Assembly: GCA_949825045.1 (NCBI GenBank)
Contig: OX463813.1
Location: forward strand, 248,001-312,000
DNA: 64,000 bases
Direction of reading: 5' to 3'
Origin: Argyresthia goedartella
Lineage: Eukaryota; Arthropoda; Insecta; Lepidoptera; Argyresthiidae
Position numbers and translations under genes: made by a program. This document shows positions 1 to 12,000 of this stretch, piece by piece; the first letter of the stretch is position 1, and the number at the start of each line of letters is the position of its first letter. The notes under the pieces were generated by a model. The model did no database searches and had not been told where the DNA came from. It was given only the letters and a program-made list of their open reading frames with translations.

Positions 1-958
1 AACTCAAAACAATTTATTTGAATTTTTATTTTAGTATTGTATTTTTTTATTGATGCTTTTTTTACTATCTACATAATATCTATCAAAATTATAAAATTAA
101 CAAATGAAAAAGTATACACATCTATTACTATATATTGTCTTACGAAGTATTCGTGCTTCACGATTCTATCGACAACAGGTGGGTGTAGGGTACAGCTCTA
201 GTATCTAGAAATTCTCATACAAAAACTTTTCATGGGGTTTTCTTCTGTTTATTGCTTGTATCTACTAATAAACAGTCCATAAGGGCAAAATAAAGGGTTT
301 ACTATGAATTTACGTCTTTTATTTCAATGAAAACCTCAATATACTATAATATTTGGACACAAACCAGGTAGTAGTATGGTGGTATGTTTGCGTGTTTTTC
401 TTTCAGATTTCAAGGAATAAATGAATAAGAAGGGTTTGTTACGATATAATAAGAGTACTGGCTAAAACTAGGACTAGTGTTTATTTCAAAACGGTTCACG
501 ATTACAAAAATATCGATTATTGAAAACCTGCATGCAAATAGTCGCGGCATGCAATCTCGCATTTTGCACAAAAACTTTGACTTCGTTTTTGATAGTGATG
601 ATGTATGGGAGGCATGGTAAAAGAATATATGGATTGATAAGGAATATATTTAGGATAATAACAGTCATCATTTTGATACATAATTATCCTCAGTTATAGA
701 AACAAAAATCATATAGTGTCATGAAACATATATTTTTCCTCACATCTGTACTTTGGACAGCGTATACATATATGAGGCATAATGGGATGGGGTTTAGAAT
801 CATACTATCGAATAAAACAGTCAATGAACATGTATTGTCTTTTTATTTCAAAGCTTTAGACCTATTACAATATTAGCAATCCTACATTTACGACACAGCG
901 GCGCATAATTTCCGTGCGCCGCCCTGATAGCTCGTGACGCGAAAACCAACTATCACAA
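1..958. other. AT-rich stretch without a recognisable gene
   Basis: Both strands hold only short open frames. I see no conserved motif, structured RNA or clear inverted repeat. The short GC-richer patch just before 959 probably belongs to the decayed piggyBac copy that follows. Confidence 0.5.
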
Positions 959-1569
959 CAGGGCGTGGCGGGCGGAAGGGTTAAGAACAAGTCCAAATCA
1001 GATATGCGGACAGGTGAAGTGGCCTACAGCCACACCACTGATCTTGCCGTGGTCACCTGGAAAGACACGAATGTGGTTACGATGATATCCACTTTCCACA
1101 ATGTAGAAGTAGGTGAAAAGAAAAATACGGCTTGTATAAGTACAAGCCTAAAGTTGTATTAGATTACAACATTTCCATGGGGGGCGTGGACAAAAAAGAC
1201 CAAATGCTTCAAGCGTTCCTCGTGGAAAGAATCCGCAATACAATATGGTATAAAAAGCTTTTCCGCTGACTTCTAAACGTGTCGATATATAACGCGTTCA
1301 TCATGTTCAGTCATAGAACAAAGGGTTGCCAACGAAATTTCAGGGTAAAATTGGCTGATGAAATCATGACGAAATATGTGCGCGTTATAAAACCATCTGC
1401 AAAGCTAAAGAAAGACCATTTTGTAGAAAAAAACTCGACTGGCAGGGCACGCTGCAAATGGTGTGCCAAGCACAAGCGCGATACACGCACAGTGTACAGG
1501 TGTGACACGTGTCACGTTGATTTGTGCCTCATAACGTGCTTTAAGGCATACCACCTTTCATCTGAATAA
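959..1569 (+). pseudogene. piggyBac-type transposase, C-terminal fragment
   Basis: This encodes the last third of a piggyBac transposase, the DDD enzyme that cuts and pastes at TTAA. The first frame holds the conserved WKDT-x-VVTMIST and HNVEVGEKK stretch. A frameshift near 1140 moves the frame, and MGGVDKKDQ, with the third catalytic aspartate, lies at about 1174-1203. An in-frame TGA follows near 1270. The remainder (1279-1569) ends in a cysteine-rich finger with CKWC, CDTC and downstream Cys/His pairs, the usual end of the protein. The N-terminal half and the first two aspartates are missing, and no flanking TTAA or inverted repeat could be paired. It is a dead relic. Confidence 0.85.
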
Positions 1570-1620
1570 GTTATACTCACGCGCGGACATCGCTTGTTAC
1601 TTATTGTTACAAAAAATAAT

Positions 1621-1748
1621 ATTATATTGACGTTGACTAAGCAATCTGTATGAGGTTATGGTCAAATAAAATGTTTTGCAGTGGAAAGTGGATATCACGT
1701 GACAAAGACGAGCTTACCTCTATTAAAATTATATTGACGTTGACTAAG
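1621..1748 (+). repeat. Direct repeat pair of 21 bp
   Basis: A 21-bp sequence (core TATTGACGTTGACTAAG) occurs perfectly at 1621-1641 and again at 1728-1748. The spacing is 107 bp. It lies between the piggyBac relic and the Tc1-type gene. Its role is unknown; it may be the scar of a small internal duplication. Confidence 0.6.
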
Positions 1749-1907
1749 TATAGCCCTACCGCAATCTCATGGCATAAAAAAAGGAAAAAATGTGATTTTC
1801 ATATGGCAATGCCAATTGTTGTTGTTTATACCACCTGTGAACTGAGATCTGTGAACCGCTGCTGAGATTTTATGATTTCTTCTTGTTACTTTGTTGCTTT
1901 TGTGACA

Positions 1908-3623
1908 ATGTCGAAAAAGCCACTTCGATCTCAAGCGAGAAATATTGTTTTCAATGTGTATCGTAAAATAAGCGAAGAAGAAGGCGAAAATCAACCTCAA
2001 TATTTGATTTTAAAGCGTGTCGTAGAGTTGACCGGTAAGTTGGACTAAGTTGGTTTGATACTTTAGTTTATTTTATATTTTTCTTACTTAATTGTAGCTT
2101 CTTTATAGGTGTTTCCAGTACTACTATACGACGAATTGTAGGTGAGGGCACATCGAATAATGGTGTATTTTCCACGCCTGGTAAAAAGCGGAGAGGGGGG
2201 AAGAAGAAAATCAGCTTGGACAGCTTCGATTTAGATTTGATTAGGAATAAAGTAAAAGAATTCTATAAAGTTCGGAAGGAAATTCCAACAGTAATGAAAC
2301 TGTTACAAATTCTTCGACAAGATATTGATTTCAACGGAGGCAGAGAAAGTTTGAGGTAAGAAAAATATAAAGTAATAATCCCTCTCACTCTCACTCTTAA
2401 GAGTAGGCCTGTGCCCTGCAGTGCGATAGACTGATGATGATAATGATGAATGATAAGCTATCAATTGAGTAACATGATAAATGTTATTATTTTTTACAGA
2501 CTAATACTTAAGGAGATTGGTTTTGAATATGTTAAATGCCAATCAAAAAGGACCATTTTGATGGAGAGAGATGACATAAAACTACAAAGATACAAGTTTT
2601 TGATGCGTATGAAGGAAAACCGAGAAGCTGAAGAGCATAACAAATTGGATGTGATTTATTTAGATAAGACTTACATTCACGGTTCATGTTCTGTAAAAAA
2701 GTGCTGGCAAAGCAAAAATATGGCAGGTCCATCTAAAAGTATTTCACTTGGAGCGAGGTGGATCATTGTAAACGCTGGTGGCGAAAATGGCTTTGTACCA
2801 AATTGTTGTCTGGTGTACAGGTCAACAAGTGTCTCTGCTGATTACCACCACGACATGAATAAGGACAATTTTACAAAATGGGTGACAGAGAAGCTAATTC
2901 CAAATCTGACAAGACCTTCACTAATTGTTATGGATAATGCTAGTTATCATTCCGTACGGGTGAACAAACCACCCACACAAGCCAATCGTATCGCTGATAT
3001 AAAGGAATGGCTTCGTGCAAATGACTTACATTATGATGATCTTTGGCGTAAATGTCAATTACTTGAAGTAGTGAAACAAAACATGTCTGTGCCCTTGTAT
3101 GAGATAGATGAAGTATTAAAATCGCACGGTCACGAAGTTTTAAGGCTCCCACCTTATCATTGCACCTTAAATCCCATAGAAATGATTTGGGGTACCTATA
3201 ATGAAGCAAAAAGTTGCTGATAAAAATGTAAATAGGCCTGCAAGTGACATAAAATTATTAACAGAAGAAGCGTTCTCACAAATTGGTGGAGTGGAATGGC
3301 GAAAATGTTGTGAACATGTAAAGAAAATTGAAAACGATTTTATCAAGCAAGATAGAATAATTGAATGGCTGGAAGAGCGATTTATAATAAATACCTCTTT
3401 ATCTTCATCATCTGATGAAGAACAAGAAATGAAATTTATTCATAAAGTAATGATGACAGATTTTTTAAATTTGATTATTAAAATGGATTCAAAATATAAA
3501 GTTTTGAAATATTTGTTTTTGTATATGTATTTCACTAAATCGTTGAATTCAAAATGTAATTCCTTGATTATTGTTATCATATTGATTATCATAATGGGAA
3601 TAAATAGGAAACTCAATGTTTAA
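1908..3623 (+). pseudogene. Tc1/mariner-superfamily transposase, three exons, one frameshift
   Basis: This is a cut-and-paste transposase of the IS630-Tc1-mariner group. Three exons join cleanly: 1908-2034 (donor GTAAGT), 2109-2355 (donor GTAAG) and 2500-3220, with AG acceptors and matching phases, giving 364 codons. Exons 1 and 2 encode a basic helix-turn-helix-like region with a GKKRRGGKKK stretch. Exon 3 holds the DDE core: YLDKTYIHG, then VMDNASYHS, then NPIEMIWG. The gap from second D to E is 81 residues, much longer than the 34-41 of ordinary mariner or Tc1. Just after the E motif a frameshift near 3195-3210 leads to an early stop at 3220. The family-like C-terminus continues in another frame (3201-3623). 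Catalytic residues are intact, so the break may be recent. The terminal repeats were not resolved. Confidence 0.8.
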
Positions 3624-4139
3624 ATATTCTTTATTTTCATAAGTTTTTTCAAAATACTATATTGAAAGTTAAGATTAAATATTTATTTTGTTTTAAAATG
3701 GATGTTTATTTAGATATATTGATGAACTTGGATTTGCACATTTTTAATTCTAGAAAGTTAGCTATCTCGTTATAAAATAGGATAATATTACAGGGTCATA
3801 AACAAAAAAATTTTTTAGAGCTCTTACACTGGGTTAAAAATTATCCTGCTGATTATGATAATTTCTATAAATTGTTGACAGTAAAGTATGACTGCGAATG
3901 AGTTAATTATATTTGAATTGGGAGTTACTGAAAAGATTGTATATGTATATCAATACTATTCGAATTATATTATTCTTGTTAATGTATTAATTATAGCTAT
4001 TTTATATAAATATAAATATATAGCCCATTACGATTTTGATTTGATTATTATAAAAAAAAATATATATATATATATTGTTTAGGATGTATTCACAAGAAAT
4101 AGCAGAATTCGATCATCTATGGGTTGATTTTAGAAAGTT
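3624..4139. other. AT-rich spacer with a TA microsatellite
   Basis: This holds the 3' flank of the Tc1-type gene and a short alternating A/T run at about 4051-4076. I recognise no coding motif. The terminal inverted repeat of the upstream element might lie here, but I could not pair it with the 5' side. Confidence 0.4.
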
Positions 4140-5425
4140 TTACAGAACCTTGAATGAAATTAAATTATTAGAATTTAACTTCAAGAAAAATCGTGATAAA
4201 AAATTGTGATATACCAGGAATAAGAAAGGGCCTAATATGGAACCTTGTGGAACGCCAATTTTTACCCCCGATCCATCAGATTTAATGCCGTTGACTTCTG
4301 CCTTTTGAATTCTATTGCTTAGGTATGATCTTAGTAGATCCAACGCTTTATTTCTAACTCCGTAATGATTTAATTTCATTAGTAACGTGTCATGATCAAC
4401 ACAATCAAATGCCTTCGACAGATAGCAAAAAACACCGATAGCATTCTGTGCGGCTTCCCATACAGAATAAATATGAGATATAAGGGTAATACCTGCATCC
4501 GTAGTCGATTTACCCGTAGTGAAACCGTATAGCTTGGCGTGGAGTTGTAATGTACGGTTAAAGTGTGAGAGCATTTGATTGAGTATAATCTTTTCAAAAA
4601 TTTTACTTACGTGCTGGAAGAACCGATATTGGTCTGAAATTTGACGGATCACCCTTGTCTCCCGACTTGAACAGAGGTATAAGTTTACTGTGTTTCATGA
4701 GGTCTGGGAAAGCTCCATCATCAACACATTTATTAAATATATAAGCTAGGTGTGGGGCTATAATAAGTATTATTGAACCAATGACTTTGACTGACATACC
4801 CCACAGGTCTTCAGTATTTTTTAAGTTAAGTAATCTATACGTTTTGACAATATCCTATACATGATAAAATTTAAAATCTACATTACTGATGCTAGTGCTG
4901 TTTTTTAACAAAACCTCTGCTTCTTATGGAGATGAATTTAGACGCTCTGTTGTGAGTAAGGGTGCATTGGTGACGAATGTTTCAAAAGCTCGAGCTACCG
5001 CGGCGTTGGATTTAACACCATCATCACTTATCTTTAAGCAGAAATCATTATCCCTTTGTATAACTTTGCCAGTTTCACGGTTTATGATTTGCCAAACCGT
5101 TTTCATTCTATTATTTGAATTTTGTATTTTTCTATTTATGTGTAAAGTTTTTGCAGTTCTACAAACCAACTTGAAAGTTTTGGAATATCTTTTAAACTAG
5201 TCATGAAATTTTATATCAAAGTTATAGATTTTTTGATCATAAAGATCATACAAGATAGGTCTACTTTTACGAATTCCAAATGTTGCCCAGTCATTAAATT
5301 TAGATTTAACGTTGTTGGCACTGACTTTCTTTAATTTAAAAACTGTATTGAATTCTGTTTGAATAATGTTGAAGAAGTCAGAATAGATTTTGTTCGGGTT
5401 CTGTTCATCAAAATCCGGTACGTCA
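4140..5425 (-). pseudogene. Non-LTR retrotransposon (jockey/CR1-like) reverse transcriptase fragment
   Basis: Read on the minus strand from about 5425, this encodes the linker and first half of a LINE reverse transcriptase. Motifs in order are NDWATFGIRKS; TVWQIINRETGK; FRPISVLP; YGF-x3-KST; FDCVDHDTLL (RT motif A, with its aspartate); and GVPQGSILGPFLFLVY (motif B). The YADD-box half is absent because homology stops near 4140. Several frameshifts and stops break it into pieces (4924-5169, 4603-4797, 4140-4652). The endonuclease domain is not visible. The segment at 40751-41479 carries the 3' half of a similar element in the opposite orientation, but I cannot say whether they are one family. 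Confidence 0.8.
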
Positions 5426-5459
5426 ATCGTTCAATCAGCCAAGAACAGTGTTAATTTTT

Positions 5460-5582
5460 GTTTTGAGTTTATTTCAAAAATTGTATTTTAGCCAAGCCAA
5501 ATAGAGATGTTATTTTTTTTGTTTTGAGTTAAGTTAATAAATTATATTTTAGCCAAGCCATAGAGAGGTGTTTTGTTTCTGA
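5460..5582 (+). repeat. Imperfect tandem duplication, about 61-bp unit
   Basis: Two neighbouring units begin GTTTTGAGTT at 5460 and 5521 and share an internal TATTTTAGCCAAGCCA stretch. They differ by several substitutions and small indels, so the duplication is old. No coding potential is visible. Confidence 0.65.
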
Positions 5583-5941
5583 ATTCTATCTAAGTTTAAT
5601 TTATTATGTTTCGTTAGTCACGTACTATCGACGATCCCTGTGGAGGACCACCTTAAGGGTAATTTTTCCATGCAGCCCCCTTTTTTTGCCTTTTTTTTGC
5701 ACGGGTTGCTCCACCAATATTATCCAAGCAGAGAATGACAAAAGATTTTTTGTGCGTGTCGCGTTTTCGAGGTTTGTTGTCATTCTTGTCATACTTGGCT
5801 ATGTGTTTAGTTTTCGAGGTGTAATCCCGATGAAAAAATGCGGGTGCAAAAATAGGGAAAGAGTATGATGATGACTGACCGAGACTATACTATATTTTAC
5901 AGCAAATATATTAGTCGTAATCAGATGTGCAAGAGAAGCGG

Positions 5942-6010
5942 AAGCCTTATATTATTAGTATAAAAGAATAGTATCTATGCTTATATGAATATTTTATTCA
6001 TATAAGGCTT
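5942..6010. repeat. Nested inverted repeats beside the BEL insertion
   Basis: AAGCCTTATA at about 5942-5951 pairs with TATAAGGCTT at 6001-6010. Inside this, CTTATATGAAT pairs with ATTCATATAAG across a few bases. The whole AT-rich cruciform lies about 10 bp upstream of the first BEL LTR and may mark the insertion hot spot or the remains of a small MITE. Confidence 0.5.
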
Positions 6011-6018
6011 CATATATA

Positions 6019-6563
6019 TGTTCGATTCCAAATCGATATTCGATCGATGGTTTCTGAACGGTCATTTTAATTTGACGTTAGCTGTCAATCTGGCAGTTTT
6101 GACAACTGACAAAAAAACCTCGCAATGAAAACGCGTGTTGATTAGGTTGTTGAAATTAAATCAAAGGGCATCTGGAATGTATTCGGGATTCCCTCAGGAT
6201 TATTAATATAGCTGAGTGTGCCGTTGTCTCTCGAACCAGATAAAGTTCGGATTTTCGTGCCCGATTTGTATTTACCACGTAGAAACATAACCTGTGTTGG
6301 ACCACTGTGCTCATTGACGCTGGCCCGCCAGTCATACCTGGTTGGCTGAAGAACCTGTCTACCAAGAAGAGCCTAGGGCGCGCCCGGGCCTTGCAGAGAG
6401 ACAGGAGGTTGACGGGACCGAAGCACAGACCAGGTTAGATCTACCCCACATAACTTTAGCTCGGTGAATCGCCGACGTTCATTACTTCTTGGCACCTGAT
6501 CGTCACGCTACCTCGTAGCTGATGGGCCCCTACGAGGTCATTAGGTGCTGAGAAGCCTGAACA
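6019..6563 (+). repeat. BEL/Pao LTR1 (subtype I, 545 bp)
   Basis: It begins TGTTCGATTCC and ends GCCTGAACA, so the tips form a TGTTC/GAACA inverted repeat. Near its 3' end an 8-bp hairpin (CCTCGTAG 6511-6518 with CTACGAGG 6530-6537) precedes the primer site. Five copies of this LTR occur in the window. This one groups with 18670-19214. Confidence 0.93.
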
Positions 6564-6566
6564 CTT

Positions 6567-6584
6567 TGGTATCAGAGCGTGGTT
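6567..6584 (+). other. Primer binding site of BEL copy A
   Basis: TGGTATCAGAGCGTGG begins three bases after LTR1 and should pair with the 3' CCA end of a tRNA to prime minus-strand DNA. In copy B the same position reads TGGTAGCAAGAGCG. I cannot name the tRNA from memory with certainty. A 660-base untranslated leader follows, to the gag ATG at 7248. Confidence 0.7.
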
Positions 6585-8483
6585 TCCTGAGATTTGCAGC
6601 CGTCAAGGGCTTCAGGAAAGCACGACTTGGGACTATCAATCTGTAGGTATCTAGGCGGTTAGGTAACTTGTTTGTTCCTATATCCACATAGATTGGTAGT
6701 ATTTGTAAGCTATAAGTCTATTGCTGGTAGTAGACAGACAGATATTACAGTTTTCCCTAAATGACCAGTTGTACTGAGATGTGACTCAGAATAGTAGGTA
6801 CTCAACTTAGGTACGCATTGTATTAGGTACATTGTATTGTAGGTGAATTGAAATTTGCATTGAATTACTAGTTAGTCAATCTATTAGTGGTCTAGTAATG
6901 GTATTGAATGAATGTTTTGGTTAACATAGGTAGTTACATCTATTGATAGCAGGCTATTACATTGTTTTCAGTTTATTGTGCAGCAAGTGTATAGCAATTT
7001 ATAACTTGAACTAATATTGACTATTATCTGTGTGTGTTATAATAATAAAGGGAAACTAACTTGTTATTTACAGGATTAGAATATTAGAAGTGTAGCATAA
7101 TTTATATAGATATAAAACTCGGTTCCTATTGTTTAAGGAAAACAACATTATTTAAGTTATAGTTTAGGGTTCCCTCGTTTGGGTTATAAACTGAAGGGTC
7201 CAATAAAATTGAGTTACTGCAAATTGTGAGTAAATATCGTTCCGATCATGTCGTTATTTGAAATCCAGAAGGGTGTTTCTAAGGAACTCAGATGGTTTTC
7301 CTCCGCACACGGTCTGATAGACCGTTTAGATAGGCATGATGTGGTATTGGAGCGGTCTATAGACGTTAAGGAACGTTACAATAGGGTGCTCGAATTGTCC
7401 GCGCAGGCGGAATCAGTTGATGGTTGTGCACCTGACAGGCTGTCACGGTTGATAGGGGATGTCGACCAATGTATGGAGATGGCAGCTGCTATCACGCAGA
7501 AGGCTGCGGACATACGTAGGCAGCGCGAGTCCAGCCATGGTGGTGACATTGAAGCACCTCTGCCGCATCAGGGATCGGGGACCAGGTTACCTACCATAAC
7601 TATGCCTACCTTTGACGGCGTGTCCGGTGAATGGATGAGCTTCATCAATCTGTTCGACAGTTTGGTGCACTTGCGATCGGACATTACCAAGTCTGTCAAG
7701 ATGGCTCAGCTGGTGGCAGCATTGAGGGGTGAGCCTAGGGAGCTGGTCGCTCATTTGACAGTTACGGAGGGCAACTATGAGACGGCCAGGCAATTGTTGG
7801 TCAGACGTTACCACAACAAACGGAGGTTGGCCGATGCCCAACTGAACCATTTGTTTAGCATCGCGGTTGTGAACAAGGTCGGGGCCATACAGACGGAGGT
7901 TTTGAACCCATTGTTGTCCGTCACCAAGGCTCTAGAGAATCTTGGACTTCCGGTTGGTGAATGGTCGTACCTACTGTTGTACATTGTACTTTCCCGCCTA
8001 CCCGCTGACGTGCAGACTCGTTTCGAACAGTCTCACGGGAGGTCGGCCGAGGACCTGCCCGCCTTCTCCGACTTGGTCGGATTCTTGGAAGAGGAGGCTC
8101 GACGGGCAGAGAATTTGGGGTTGACGGTCACCCATCCTTCGGAGCCACAGAGAGCTGCCGGGAGCGCTGTGAGTAGGGGCCCTCCGACGAGGAAGGACCG
8201 CACCAACCGGCAGTCGTATGGGACTGTGAGCGAATTGACCCCACATGGTGAGACCTGCCCATGTTGTAGGCAGATTGGCCATGCTGTGGCCAATTGCAAT
8301 AAGTTCCGGGAACTTAGGGTTCAGGGACGGCGCCAGATGGCCAAGCAGCGGGGCTGATGTTTCCTGTGCCTCGGGCCACAATTAGCTAGGGACTGCACGC
8401 GCACACAAATGTGCGGATATTGTGGTGGGGCCCACAACAATCTGTTGTGCATGAACCGGTCCGGCCAACAGCAACCACAGGGC

Positions 8484-8775
8484 AGTACCCAGGGTGACAC
8501 GGCAAGGGGCCCTGAGAATTCGTTTGCGACTCGGAGCGCAACTCAGGGGCCAACGTCCCCACGTGCACAGGGCAGTACTAGGGTGCAGGGCCGCACTCAG
8601 GGTCATCACATGGGGGGCCCTGAGTTTTCGGTTGCGACTCAGCATCCGACTCAGCGGGCAATGGGGCCACAAGCACGCGGCCACCCAGGGGTGCAGGGCC
8701 GCACTCAGGGTCATCACATGGGGGGCCCTGAGTTTTCGGTTGTGACTCAGCATCCGACTCAGCGGGACATTGGGT
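8484..8775 (+). repeat. Coding minisatellite in gag, copy A
   Basis: One 90-bp unit (8484-8573) is followed by a 108-bp unit (8584-8691) and a second, partial copy of it (from 8692). Both lengths are multiples of three, so the array stays in frame. Copy B has two 90-bp units. Confidence 0.8.
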
Positions 8776-9068
8776 GTGTTGAGCAGGCCGTAACGGGCGG
8801 GTGGCATGGGACACCTTCGAGCTATGCGGGTGCGGTTCGGACGCCGCCTCAGTTGTCGCCCCGCTCGTCGCCTCGTCCTCGTCGGTCGCATGTGATGTCC
8901 CCCCCGCTCATGGAGCGGCCACGGTTGAATTCACGCCCATTCCCCTTCGGGGGGCGTCGTAGGGTGGCAATGGAACCGGCGCGTGGGCCATTTGTACAGT
9001 GGGACCCTCTGGCGTATAGCTGCCTACCTGATCGGTTACAGGCAGATTGGGGCCCCGGGGGCCCTCGC

Positions 9069-9071
9069 TAG
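9069..9071 (+). promoter_or_regulatory. In-frame UAG between gag and pol (candidate readthrough site)
   Basis: CGC-TAG-GAA separates gag from pol in one continuous frame. The next 290 or so bases stay open but contain no in-frame ATG before about 9374, downstream of the protease active site at about 9184-9195. Pol therefore needs translation through the stop. The identical stop and context occur in copy B (56226-56228). Confidence 0.65.
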
Positions 9072-12000
9072 GAATTTGCGGCCCAACAATTTGTTGCCCC
9101 CCAACCGGAGACGGTGGTGTTACCGATCGCCTCTGTGCTTGTTTGGGATTTGGCGGGCAACCCAACATACGTTCGCGCCCTATTAGATTCTGGAGCTCAG
9201 GGCTGCATTGTATCGAATGATTTAGCAAAATGGTTGGGCCTCAAGGTAAATAGGTATAATAAATCAATACGGGGCGTGGGGAATGTTACGGTTACGAATG
9301 TAGTTGGTCAATCGGTGATCACGTTCTCTCCACGTTATGACATTTTGACAAAAACATCCGTGCAAGCTATAGTAATGACGCATGTCATGGGCAGACACCC
9401 CTTGGTGAAGTTGAATCCGGCCGTTCGATTCCTGACATCAGGACTCAAGTTGGCGGATCCCGATTTTGACACTCCAGCCCCGGTCGACCTGCTACTGGGA
9501 GCAGACGTTCTGGGTAGGTTTCTGTTGTCGGATCGGCGAGTTCTTCAGCCGGACGGGTTGATTGCTGTGGATACTAAGTTTGGTCACGTGATCATGGGTC
9601 CGGCATTGCCAATGGTTAGGCCTGCCGAGTCAGATGGCATACTTATTGGCTCAGCGTTGTCAGACGCTATCCAACGTTTCTGGGAGATAGAGGAACCTCC
9701 CACCGTTCGTCGAGTCGACGCAGACGAAGAAGAGTGCGAGTTGTTTTACCAGAATAGTACTGGTCGCCTTCGTTCTGGTCGTTTTGTAACTCGACTGCCT
9801 TTCAGGGCCGATCGACCGCCACTAGGAGAATCTAGGAAGATGGCTGAGACGAGATTGATGTCGATGGAGTGTAGGATGACAAGGGACGCCGTATTTAAAC
9901 AAAAATATGTTGATTTCATGAGGGAGTATGAGTCGTTAGGACACATGTCGGTATCGGGTGTGGACTGGAGATCTGAGGATCATTGTTTCCTTCCACACCA
10001 TGCCGTCCTACGAACCCCTACCGGCAAAATTCGAGTTGTTTTTGATGGGTCAGCACCTACCTCGAACGGGATGTCCCTGAATCAGTGTCTACATTCGGGA
10101 CCCAAGTTGAGTCGTGATATTTCGGATATTCTCACGAGCTTTCGGAGACACCAGATTGTATTTGTCGCAGACATTCGGATGATGTTTAGGCAAACGGTAA
10201 TTCATCCGGCTGACAGAAGGTATCAGTTGATACTTTGGCGTGAGTCCACGGCCGAGCCAGTCAAGGTCTATGAGTTAAACACGATCACGTATGGGTTACG
10301 GTCTAGCCCGTATTTGGCGATGTGTACCCTGCGGGAGTTGGCGTCGCGTGACCGTGTGAGCTATCCTAGAGCCGCCGCTATCCTGGAGCAAGATTTGTAC
10401 GTCGATGACGTCTGCACAAGGGCAGCCAGTGTAGAGGAAGCTCTGGACCGACGTGACGAGCTCATTCAATTGCTGGAACGAGGCGGCTATGAACTACGCA
10501 AGTGGATGTCCAACTCCCCTGAGTTGATGGCTGGTCTCCCAGATGAGTTTCAACAAGACCCGCACGTTTTTGAGAATCCTGACAACCCTAACATGATGTC
10601 AGTGCTTGGAATTCAGTACCGGCCCGTCCATGATGAGTTTACCTATCGGGTGGTTTTAGAAACACCGAAGGCCTGGACGAAGCGGTCAGTACTGTCAACG
10701 ATTGCGAGAACGTTCGACCCGAATGGATGGATTTCTCCAGTCACCTTTGCTCTCAAATGTTTTATGCAAAGGCTATGGGCGGCTCAGTTGACCTGGGACA
10801 CCCACCTCTCAAGTGATTTGTTGACTGATTGGACGCGAATGTTCACCTCGCTATCGGACATAAATAATGTATCGCTGCCGAGGAAATTGGTCCCCGCTGG
10901 GGATTACAGGGCAACCCTTCACGGGTTTTGTGATGCCTCTGAACGAGGGTTTGCGGCAGCGGTTTATTTGCGAACCGTAACCTCCACCGGGGAGGTCGAC
11001 GTGCGTTTGGTTTTGGCAAAAAGCAAGGTAGCGCCTATTCGGACAAGGATGACGATTCCAAAACTGGAACTGTCCGGGGCTGCTCTTTTGTCCAAACTTT
11101 TGAATCACGCTCTAACAGTGTTGCGTGGGTCAGTGGTTTTGGAGGATACGGTGTACGCTTGGACGGACAGCCAGATTGTTTTGTGCTGGCTGAAGGCTTC
11201 GGTCCATAACTTAGAGGTTTTTGTTGCGAACCGTGTCTCCCAGATTGTGTCGTCTGAGGTCCCACTGACCTGGAGACATGTACCAGAAGAATTGAACCCG
11301 TCTGATTGTGCATCCAGGGGATGTCAGGCTCCTGAACTCGTTAGACACCATTTGTGGTGGGGACCACCCTGGCTTGCCAAGAGAGAATCGGACTGGCCCC
11401 ACAGCCATGTAGTAGTATTTTCGGATCATGGCCCCAGAGCGGCCGTGCATGTTACCCAGAAGGCTGAGGACCCTGACGCCGGGTTTCTGCTGGACCGGTA
11501 TAGCTCACTTGACAAGTTGATAAACGTGTCCACTTGGATTAGGAGATTCGCTCGAAATTGTCGTACTCCTCGCGATCAGCGAACGTTGAACTCTATTCTG
11601 ACTCCGGCAGAGCGAAACGAGTCGCTGTTGAATTTGGTCCGGTTGGTACAGTTCTCGAAGTTTGGGGCAGAATTGGAGATTATACGAAGTGGACGTTCGA
11701 AATTGAAGGGAGCCGTCGCGCGTCTCAACCCCTTTGTTGATTCGACCGGGTTACTTCGGGTGGGAGGAAGATTGCGCAATGCGAATCTGTCGTATTCGGC
11801 TCGTCACCCACTTCTGCTCCCCAAGGGGGGACAGTTAGTTGAATTGCTGGTGACTGATCGTCATATTAAAAACGCGCATGCCGGCTGTAACGCGTTGTTG
11901 GCCACGCTCCAGCGGGAGTTTTGGATATTATCTGCCCGCCGTGCCATACGGAACATCGTGTTTCGGTGCATGCCTTGTTATCGACTTAAGGCTGCCACGA

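Larger units (their letters stand above)
7248..9071 (+). pseudogene. gag: BEL/Pao gag, copy A (one nonsense mutation)
   Basis: This is the capsid/nucleocapsid polyprotein of a BEL/Pao LTR retrotransposon. The ATG at 7248 follows the leader, and the matching codon at 54322 in copy B supports it. The N-terminal 270 residues are helical capsid-like sequence, including LPTITMPTFDG and GEWMSFINLFDSLVH. Zinc knuckles follow: CPCC-x4-H-x4-C, CFLC-x3-(H)-x4-C and CGYC-x3-H-x4-C. In this copy the second knuckle reads Q for H. A TGA at 8355-8357 replaces a tryptophan codon that copy B keeps. The C-terminal third is a Gly/Gln/Pro-rich tail made of 30- and 36-residue repeats. The frame ends at TAG 9069-9071 and pol continues in the same frame. 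Confidence 0.9.
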
